Shown piece by piece: positions 17,681 to 24,440 of a stretch of 64,000 nt of DNA. The notes beneath the pieces were generated by a model. The model made no database searches, had not been told where the DNA came from, and worked only from the letters and a program-made list of their open reading frames with translations. Source of the stretch: Rickettsia typhi (GTDB lineage: Bacteria; Pseudomonadota; Alphaproteobacteria; Rickettsiales; Rickettsiaceae). Numbering within the stretch: position 1 is the stretch's first letter; every line of letters begins with the position of its first letter. Where the stretch lies: contig CAMBEC010000001.1 in NCBI GenBank assembly GCA_945865485.1, forward strand, positions 1-64,000, read 5' to 3'. The position numbers and the translations under genes were made by a program.

Positions 17681-18442
17681 ATGATGTTAGAAAAAATAAC
17701 AATTGAGTTTATTTTTCAGTTTATGTTGGTTTTTGCAAGGCTCGGAACAGCTTTTAGCAAACTTCCGGCAATCGGCTCGCCCTACATATTTATGCGGGGG
17801 AAACTTGCTTTTGCCCTTACCGTTTCTTTCGTTATGATGCCAATATTACAGCCCTATTTACCTCGATATTCAGAAAATTTTGCTAATAATATCGGCTATT
17901 TAGCAATTGAGATATTAATTGGACTTATCATCAGCGTAGCTGCAAACATCTATTTTCAGTCTTTACATTTCGTTGGACAGATAGTTTCAATGCAATCCGG
18001 CCTTGGAGCCGCTGCATTTTTTGATCCTATGCAAAAGTCCCAAGTAGCTATTTTTTCTAATTTTATGCTACTTGTTGCTATTGTCTTTATCTTTGCAACT
18101 GATACCCATTTTATATTTATTCAGGCAGTTGCCGAAAGCTATGCTAAGTTTCCACCAGGTGAGCTTGTAAACTCTGGAGATCTTAGTGAATTTATTGCTT
18201 TCGTAATAAACGATAGCTTTATCCTTTCTTTTAAAATATCATCTCCGTTCCTAGTGGTCGGCCTTGCGATTATGACCGGAAGCGGTATGCTTGCAAGATT
18301 AATGCCTAATTTGCAGGTATTCTTTGTTATTACTCCCGCACAAATACTAGTAATGTTTGGAACTATGTATATTGTAATTGAAGCCGTGGTTACAAAGCTA
18401 ACGGCTACAATCGCTAACAGCCTCAATGTCATGGGGTTTTAA
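17681..18442 (+). CDS. fliR: Flagellar export apparatus protein FliR
   Basis: A 253-aa membrane protein with about six hydrophobic segments and the FliR hallmarks: an N-terminal VFARLGTAFSKLPAIG, the central SMQSGLGAAAFFDPMQKSQ (~107-125) containing the conserved FDP, and a C-terminal RLMPNLQVFFVITPAQI. FliR forms the export gate with FliP and FliQ in the flagellar type III system; the type III injectisome homologue SctT is less similar in the FDP segment. It is the only flagellar gene in the window, between amino-acid transporter genes and a zeta-like gene. Rickettsiales flagellar genes are often scattered, so isolation alone does not make it a relic. The frame is intact. Confidence 0.88.
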   Translation: MMLEKITIEFIFQFMLVFARLGTAFSKLPAIGSPYIFMRGKLAFALTVSFVMMPILQPYLPRYSENFANNIGYLAIEILIGLIISVAANIYFQSLHFVGQIVSMQSGLGAAAFFDPMQKSQVAIFSNFMLLVAIVFIFATDTHFIFIQAVAESYAKFPPGELVNSGDLSEFIAFVINDSFILSFKISSPFLVVGLAIMTGSGMLARLMPNLQVFFVITPAQILVMFGTMYIVIEAVVTKLTATIANSLNVMGF

Positions 18443-18489
18443 AGCGGAAATAGGCACGCCTCAACAACTCTTGCAAAAGATATACTGGT

Positions 18490-18509
18490 TATGTATTTAT
18501 AAATACATA
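18490..18509. promoter_or_regulatory. Perfect 20-bp palindrome downstream of fliR
   Basis: TATGTATTTATAAATACATA equals its own reverse complement. It lies 48 bp after the fliR stop in a 258-bp gap (18443-18700). It could be a dimeric regulator site for the downstream zeta-like gene or a weak terminator. Nothing else is recognised in the gap. Confidence 0.35.
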
Positions 18510-18700
18510 CTACCATTTCATATTCACCAGAAATTATAAAACCATTTCAAAGGATCTTGCTCTAACTAAATTCTAGATGTAATAGAACCAAACTTACTAC
18601 AAATAATATAATTATCTCTTTAACTTAAATTTCTTGAAAAGATAAAGAAAAAAGGTAATCTATATTATTAATTTTTTCATGATAAATTAAGTATAATTGT

Positions 18701-20536
18701 ATGAAAACTCCAAAATCATTAGAATATCCAGAAGCATATAACCAAAGAGATGTGCTAACTCTTAAGCCTTTGAACCAATGGACACAAGAAGAAGAACTGG
18801 TTCATTTGGAGCATAATCGTATTTTGCAACCAGGGTTTGCCACTAGAACTCCTGAGGAGTTAATTAAAAATGCAAAATTAACGGGTGAGGATTGGTTAAC
18901 AGACATTTGTTGTCCAAGCATTCAAGGAGCCTTAGCTATCCACCTTGCAAAAGAGATGGTAGTTACCTATAAAGTTGTAGAAGACGACTTAAACATACAG
19001 AATCAGAAAGCATATAAATTGCTGTTAGATGACAATCCTAATATTAAAAGTGAACTTGAAGCCAAAATTAATGAGAAACTTACTGCGAATACGCCGCCTG
19101 CAATCGAATTAGAGGCTTTAGCGCGGGCTAGATTACAGCAAAATAATGAAAATAGAATACGAAATAACTTGCCAGAACTACCTATAACCGAGGAGAGAAT
19201 CAATGCGGCAAAAGCCATCGAGCTTGACCTCATAAGAAAAAAATTTACATCTGAAATAGTTGATGAATATATCCAAGAACAAAGGCCACGTATATCAGCC
19301 GCATTAGATTTAAAGCTTAAAGACGTCATTACGCCTGGTCAAAACAGAGATTTTAGCTTTCTTGGAGCGGCAGGAAGTGGAAAAAGTACTATTTCCAGAC
19401 AATTTCTTAGCGATAGTCAAAAAGAGAATTGTATTATAGTTGCAACAGACAACTATCGAGCCTTCAGCATTCCAGGATCCAATGAGCACGAAAAAAATGC
19501 AGGTAAAAATGTTTTTGCTAAAACTCAAGATCTTGCATATATGGTCAAAGAATTAGTTCAAAAAGATATATCTACAAAAACCTCTGGACGCCCTAACATA
19601 ATTTTTGATGCTGTCACGCTAGATTCTGGTACAAAAAAATTACTACAACAAGGAATTGTTACTTCAGCAGTAGCTGCTTATAGTGGAGCTCCTGGTCTTG
19701 TAGGGATTGCTGAACGAGCTGATTACAGAGCTAGAGATGAAAGTGCAAGTCCTGCAGATAAAGGAAGATTTGTCCATACTACTTCCTTATTAGAAGGTCA
19801 TGCTAACGCGAGTAGCAGATTGCTCACTAGTGTTCCAGATAAAGCGATTACCACCATCTATGATACAAATGTAGAAAGGGGCCAGCCGGCTATAGATATT
19901 GGGACTATAAACACTAGCACTAATACAATGCAAATCAAAGACCTAAGGGTAATGTCTGAATTCTTAAACAAAAAGAATCTGAATGCAGAAGCTATTCATC
20001 AAGTAGACTTAATTTACAATACCAAAAATCCATTAAATTTATTATCTACCCACCCTGAAAATAAAGCAAAAGCAATATTGGATTTAGTACCAGAAACTAG
20101 ATTTAAACCTGCATTTACTATTAAAATGATGGATAAAAAGGGGATAGAATATGCGGAACTGACTTCCGTCAATGGCGCAGTAAAATTAAATGTTTTGAAT
20201 ACAACTATTTTTAATGAAAAAGCGTTGTCGGAAACTATTGAAGGCGGGGTGCTACGAGCCATTACTCGTCAGGTAGAAAAAGGAGGATTAGAAGCTTCTT
20301 TTAATACAGCTTTTGACAAAGGAGATAAAAATTCATTTAAAGAATCTGCAACTAAGCTTGGTGTAGGTATTACTGACAAAGAACCTAAAGTGAAAAAAGA
20401 AAGTTTGATAAAAAAACTATCTGCCCAAATTACAGACAAATTAGCTCAACACAAACCAATAAACCCTATGCAAAGTAAACCATCTAAACAAAGAAAAACA
20501 CAAAGCTCAACTAAAAATAATAGTGTAGTTAGATAA
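18701..20536 (+). CDS. Zeta-toxin-like P-loop protein (candidate effector)
   Basis: A 611-aa cytoplasmic-type protein without signal peptide. Residues ~215-330 look like a zeta-toxin-type kinase: Walker A FLGAAGSGKST (Lys228), a following VATDNYR (Asp250) that mirrors the zeta D-x-x-R motif, TQDLAYMVKELVQKD and NIIFDAVTLDSG. Zeta toxins phosphorylate UDP-GlcNAc or related molecules. Around this are unknown N-terminal helices with a coiled segment (~95-190, ELEAKINEKL, ELEALARARLQQNNENR) and a basic Ser/Thr/Lys/Gln-rich tail. No antitoxin gene is next to it. The layout (N-terminal unknown, enzyme, basic tail) is common in type IV-secreted effectors, but secretion is inference. Confidence 0.65.
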   Translation: MKTPKSLEYPEAYNQRDVLTLKPLNQWTQEEELVHLEHNRILQPGFATRTPEELIKNAKLTGEDWLTDICCPSIQGALAIHLAKEMVVTYKVVEDDLNIQNQKAYKLLLDDNPNIKSELEAKINEKLTANTPPAIELEALARARLQQNNENRIRNNLPELPITEERINAAKAIELDLIRKKFTSEIVDEYIQEQRPRISAALDLKLKDVITPGQNRDFSFLGAAGSGKSTISRQFLSDSQKENCIIVATDNYRAFSIPGSNEHEKNAGKNVFAKTQDLAYMVKELVQKDISTKTSGRPNIIFDAVTLDSGTKKLLQQGIVTSAVAAYSGAPGLVGIAERADYRARDESASPADKGRFVHTTSLLEGHANASSRLLTSVPDKAITTIYDTNVERGQPAIDIGTINTSTNTMQIKDLRVMSEFLNKKNLNAEAIHQVDLIYNTKNPLNLLSTHPENKAKAILDLVPETRFKPAFTIKMMDKKGIEYAELTSVNGAVKLNVLNTTIFNEKALSETIEGGVLRAITRQVEKGGLEASFNTAFDKGDKNSFKESATKLGVGITDKEPKVKKESLIKKLSAQITDKLAQHKPINPMQSKPSKQRKTQSSTKNNSVVR

Positions 20537-20574
20537 CAAATTATCTATATATCTGTACATATACAGCTTTGTAA

Positions 20575-20672
20575 AAGTCATCCGGAATTTGATTTGGCGA
20601 AGTACTCCTCTTGGCCTAGGATGTCACACACAAAAGAAAGATCTAGGATTAAAGCCCAGGATAAAACTATTC
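20575..20672. repeat. Dispersed repeat in a convergent gap
   Basis: The 192-bp gap between the zeta-like gene and the convergent 20729 gene contains GTCATCCGGAATTTGA (20577-20592) and GATCTAGGATTAAAGCCCAGGAT (about 20640-20662), both diverged arms of the dispersed palindrome family. Confidence 0.55.
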
Positions 20673-20728
20673 TCCCAATACGTTTTGTATTCTCTTATAC
20701 ATAGTTCAGGTTATTTGCAACATAGCCC

Positions 20729-22468
20729 TTATAATTTGGAATCAATAGAAGTTTTAGATAAACCACCCTCTTGTTCTTTCCTTTTAATCCGACCTAAGCG
20801 ATCATATTCTTTCTTTCTTCCCGATACAATAGAATACATCATTTTGGCAACTGATGTACGCTGGCGTACTTCTTTTGCTACTTCTTCTCTTAAGTAAATC
20901 TGAAGAGGGGTTAGATCTTCCAGGCCAAGCAAAGGTTTATAAAGAATTTCAAGTTGAAAAGCGCTACAAACAGAAATTATATGCTTAACTAAAGCATGAA
21001 CAAAATCAGAGGGTGATTTTATTTCCGGATTTAACGCTACTTTTTTAAAATCTAAACTAGTAATTTTATTCAATACCCCTGGATGAAGAAATATATCAGA
21101 GAGATTCAGCTCTAGAAGTTGCGCCCTTACTTCCTTCTTATCTTCAGCCATTTTTCTTATTTTATCCACGGAATTAGATAAGTTTGGAAAATAAAAGCTA
21201 CTAGCAAGCTTTGTTACAAAGCCTTCTCGTAAAAACTTTCTGCCTAAAGCATCATCTTCAAACAGATGCAGCATATTTTCTAGCAATAATCTATATCTTG
21301 TGGTCAACGAATTTATTGTGTATTTGTCCAGTTCGACAAATCTTTTTTGGATATGACCTTCTAGAGCGTTACCAAGTTTACCTCTAAAAGAAGTAAGCGC
21401 ACTCTTTATGGTTTGCTGCTCCTGAACAGAAAGATGACGTATCTTTGTATCAATCTTTTTGATTATAGCAAGCAGATTGTCATTTTTTGCTAAACCAAAA
21501 GCTCTTATATTATCGGCTTGCTTTAATAGCAATTGCAAATATTGAGACAAAAAATTGGTATTATGAAGCAAGTGTAATTCTACTGTTGCAAATTCAAAAC
21601 CTTCTATTTGATGAGTTAAAGCATCAAGGTTTTGAAATCTGCTAAGCAGTTCGTATCCAGAATCACCTAATCTATTATAACTATACCTATACTGAGATTC
21701 TATGTGAATCGTGTCTAACAACTGTGGACTTAGCTTATTTATCTGTTCAGAATTTTTTAGTCTGTCATACAGGTGAATTAACTGCAAATCAGTAAGCTGT
21801 TCTAAAACGCTAGACTTTATCACAAAAAAACTAATTATCTGATCAAAGGCAGCTTCAATATTATCTATAAAATTTGTATCAATAAAGCTAGCTAGATTCT
21901 GATAAAATTTGTATTTAATCGTCTCTTTTTCACCTTCCTCAGCATTTTCAATATTCCAAATCTCTTTAATGAGCAGCAACCTATCCAGCAATTTATTTTG
22001 GTTATCTGAATCTAACAATTTGATTTGATAGACTATCGCTGAGGCTAATATTGTATCTTTAGCTAGTTGATTATGAGACTGTTCTGCGAATAACACTTGA
22101 GCATTATGAGTGATTTTATACACCAGCTGACTCACTATATCTACTTCGTTTCTTTCAAGATTTTCTCCTTGAGCATGAGTCTTGATAGAAAAAATGATCT
22201 CCTTAATTTCAGATAAATATTGAGCTATCTCACTTTTGGAAAAATTATTAGCCTCAAAAAGGCTCAAATATTTATTTTTATGAGTTTGAATGCAATCTTC
22301 CAAATCTCGTCTATGCATCTTACTCATTAGTGCAAGATGGCTTCTGTACTTATAAAATGTTGAAATTATTCGTTTAGCAAAAGCAGCTTCTCTTGTTTTT
22401 TCTTCATGCCCCCATGAGTCAATATATCCTAAACTCAATTCCCTTGCATAATCACTTAATTCAAGCAT
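20729..22468 (-). CDS. Uncharacterised large helical protein
   Basis: No family recognised. From the ATG at 22468 it encodes 579 aa; a GTG at 22492 would give 587. Predicted almost entirely alpha-helical, rich in Leu, Gln, Asn, Lys and His, with no signal peptide or transmembrane helix. Segments such as LLEQADNIRAF-like and SVEQQTIKSAL-like helices suggest a repeat solenoid, but no canonical motif is seen. The last 40 residues are strongly basic (SGRKKEYDRLGRIKRKEQ). It converges on the zeta-like gene and is divergent from yebC. With its basic tail and lineage-restricted look it could be a secreted host-directed protein; that is a guess. Confidence 0.7.
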   Translation of the reverse strand: MLELSDYARELSLGYIDSWGHEEKTREAAFAKRIISTFYKYRSHLALMSKMHRRDLEDCIQTHKNKYLSLFEANNFSKSEIAQYLSEIKEIIFSIKTHAQGENLERNEVDIVSQLVYKITHNAQVLFAEQSHNQLAKDTILASAIVYQIKLLDSDNQNKLLDRLLLIKEIWNIENAEEGEKETIKYKFYQNLASFIDTNFIDNIEAAFDQIISFFVIKSSVLEQLTDLQLIHLYDRLKNSEQINKLSPQLLDTIHIESQYRYSYNRLGDSGYELLSRFQNLDALTHQIEGFEFATVELHLLHNTNFLSQYLQLLLKQADNIRAFGLAKNDNLLAIIKKIDTKIRHLSVQEQQTIKSALTSFRGKLGNALEGHIQKRFVELDKYTINSLTTRYRLLLENMLHLFEDDALGRKFLREGFVTKLASSFYFPNLSNSVDKIRKMAEDKKEVRAQLLELNLSDIFLHPGVLNKITSLDFKKVALNPEIKSPSDFVHALVKHIISVCSAFQLEILYKPLLGLEDLTPLQIYLREEVAKEVRQRTSVAKMMYSIVSGRKKEYDRLGRIKRKEQEGGLSKTSIDSKL

Positions 22469-22702
22469 TATTTCATTGTAGTAGCTTGTCACTTGCTTAT
22501 ATTCCTTTGCTTTATATCTATTAAAGTTTGTCCCACAATATTACAAAATCATTGTAATTACCAGAGCTATTGATATAACATCATTTACTTCATAAAACTA
22601 GCTTCTGATATAAAATGGCCAAATATTATTATTACTTGCCTTCTTTGAGCAATTCTTTAAAATAACACCAATATAACCTTTATTTTTATAGATACCTTAA
22701 AA

Positions 22703-23455
22703 ATGGCCGGACATTCGAAATTTAAAAATATCCAGCACCGCAAGGGTGCTCAAGATAAAAAACGGGCTAAACTTTTTACTAAATTGGTCAGAGAAATAAT
22801 TACGGCAGCAAAAATTGGTGGAGTAGATGCTAGCGCCAACCCAAGATTACGTAACAGTATCTCTGCAGCAAGAAGCCAAAATCTTCCAAGAGAAAGGATT
22901 GACAGAGCCTTAGCGCAAGCATCGGATCCAAGCGATCTAGATAACTACACAGAGAATCGATACGAAGGTTTTGTACCGGGTGGTATTGCAATTATTGTAG
23001 AAACTTTAACTGACAACAAAAATAGAACCGTTGCAGAAGTACGAAGTGCTTTCACCAAATATGGGGGTAATTTAGCTGAAAATGGAAGTGTTAGTTTCAT
23101 GTTTGATAGAGTTGGTAGAATTGAATTCGTAAAAACTGTTGCATCAAGTGATGAAATTATGGAATCAGCTATTGACGCAGGAGCTATGGATGTTGAATCA
23201 ACTGAAACTGAACATATCATTTATACTGATATTGAGTCTTTCTCTGATTGCCTAGAGTTTTTAACAACAAAATATGGCGATCCTGTTGAATCTGAGCTTG
23301 GCTGGAGACCACAAAATATCATTACAATTGATGATGAAGAAAAAGCAGCAAAATTACTAAAACTAATCGATGCTTTAGAAGAAAGTGACGATGTACAAAA
23401 AGTATTTGGAAACTACGAACTTTCAGAAGAAATTTTTAATAAACTCTCAAATTAA
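22703..23455 (+). CDS. yebC: YebC/PmpR family DNA-binding regulatory protein
   Basis: A 250-aa YebC: N-terminus [20 protein letters not shown] is the family signature, followed by three domains with acidic surfaces, including [12 protein letters not shown] and a C-terminal [22 protein letters not shown]. Family members were described as transcription regulators; recent work in other bacteria links YebC proteins to easing ribosome stalling. Length and motifs are normal. Lies 83 bp before the GlmU-like gene; the gap includes a MITE fragment. Confidence 0.95.
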   Translation: MAGHSKFKNIQHRKGAQDKKRAKLFTKLVREIITAAKIGGVDASANPRLRNSISAARSQNLPRERIDRALAQASDPSDLDNYTENRYEGFVPGGIAIIVETLTDNKNRTVAEVRSAFTKYGGNLAENGSVSFMFDRVGRIEFVKTVASSDEIMESAIDAGAMDVESTETEHIIYTDIESFSDCLEFLTTKYGDPVESELGWRPQNIITIDDEEKAAKLLKLIDALEESDDVQKVFGNYELSEEIFNKLSN

Positions 23456-23480
23456 ACATTATATTTTTGGAAGGTTAAAG

Positions 23481-23522
23481 AACAAAAGATAAAATAGAAG
23501 CTTATGTTAATTCAATTACCCT
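23481..23522 (+). mobile_element. Fragment of MITE-like element (right end)
   Basis: AACAAAAGATAAAATAGAAG continuing to TTAATTCAATTACC matches the right-hand 40 bases of the full element at 24266-24440 (there GACAAAAGATAAAATAGAAA... CTAATTCAACTCA). It ends 17 bp before the GlmU-like ATG. The left inverted repeat is missing. Confidence 0.6.
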
Positions 23523-23538
23523 TTAATATAATACACAA

Positions 23539-24264
23539 ATGCAAATAATTATACTTGCTGCAGGCAAAGGCAGCAGAATGAACTCCTCTTTACCGAAAGT
23601 AATGCATAAAGTTGATGGAACTCCTATGCTTGAGAGAGTTATACAAAACTGTAATAAAGTGTCAAATGATCTTGTATTAGTATACTCAAAGCACCTAGAT
23701 CCTTATTTACACATGTTTAGTAACCGCTGCAAACTTGTTAATCAGACCGAGCAACTAGGCACAGCACACGCAGTAGCTGTTGCAAAAGATTTATTTAACA
23801 ATAACGATAACATTGGTGTTATCTATGGAGATAATCCATTAATAACAGCAGAGATTATTATAGGATTATTTGATCACCTTAACAAGACTGACTCCAAAAT
23901 TGTGACATTAGCTTTCGAATATGAACAAAAAAATCAATATGGACGTATTATATTAGACAAGGCAGACAATTTTCAAAAAATTGTTGAATCAAAGTTTGCC
24001 ACCCCAGAAGAAAAAGAAGTGACTCTCTGCAACTCTGGGATAATGGCTTTTGCGCCTGGAATACTTGCAAAATATATAGATAGTTGTCTTATATCCGACT
24101 CTAATAACCACGGTAAAGAACTGTATTTAACTAATATCATTGAAATATGTGCTTTAGCTGGTGAAAAAGTATCTTATTACAAATCCTTAGACCATCAACT
24201 AGTTGTTGGAGTAAATACCCAAAGTGAACTAGACAGTGTAAACTCACTCATTCAAAAGAAATAA
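23539..24264 (+). CDS. GlmU-like nucleotidyltransferase, single domain
   Basis: A 241-aa sugar-nucleotide uridylyltransferase of the GlmU N-terminal type. Signatures: nucleotide loop LAAGKGSRMNSSLPKVMHKV (residues 6-25), QLGTAHAVAVAK, the Mg-binding YGDNPLI, QYGRII and the VESKFATPEEK segment. E. coli GlmU carries an additional left-handed beta-helix acetyltransferase half; here the frame stops at the end of the pyrophosphorylase domain and the hexapeptide repeats are absent. It likely makes UDP-GlcNAc from UTP and GlcNAc-1-P, with acetylation done elsewhere or a preformed substrate taken from the host. Confidence 0.85.
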   Translation: MQIIILAAGKGSRMNSSLPKVMHKVDGTPMLERVIQNCNKVSNDLVLVYSKHLDPYLHMFSNRCKLVNQTEQLGTAHAVAVAKDLFNNNDNIGVIYGDNPLITAEIIIGLFDHLNKTDSKIVTLAFEYEQKNQYGRIILDKADNFQKIVESKFATPEEKEVTLCNSGIMAFAPGILAKYIDSCLISDSNNHGKELYLTNIIEICALAGEKVSYYKSLDHQLVVGVNTQSELDSVNSLIQKK

Positions 24265-24265
24265 A

Positions 24266-24440
24266 CTATAGTTGTTTGGGTTGAATTAGTGTATTATTTA
24301 TAAGGATATAGGAAAGATTTTGCCTTTTAAATATTGCTACGAATACTCCAACTGCCAGCCCATTTTGGGTATGAGTGGTGATTTTTCAAAGACAAAAGAT
24401 AAAATAGAAATTTATGCTAATTCAACTCAAACAACTATAG
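24266..24440. mobile_element. MITE-like element with terminal inverted repeats, full copy A
   Basis: CTATAGTTGTTTGGGTTGAA at the left end is the near-perfect reverse complement of the right end TTCAACTCAAACAACTATAG (one mismatch over about 24 bp). The element fills the whole gap between the GlmU-like stop (24264) and the polA ATG (24441). A TA flanks each TAGTTG end, as expected for Tc1/mariner-IS630 type insertion. It has no ORF. Internal text ACTCCAACTGCCAGCCCATTTTGGG is shared in diverged form with copy B at 32564-32726. Confidence 0.75.

Noticed and set aside
20589..20897. 102-aa plus-strand frame in the gap after the zeta-like gene
   Set aside because: It runs across a dispersed repeat and into the antisense of the 20729 gene, and its translation looks random.
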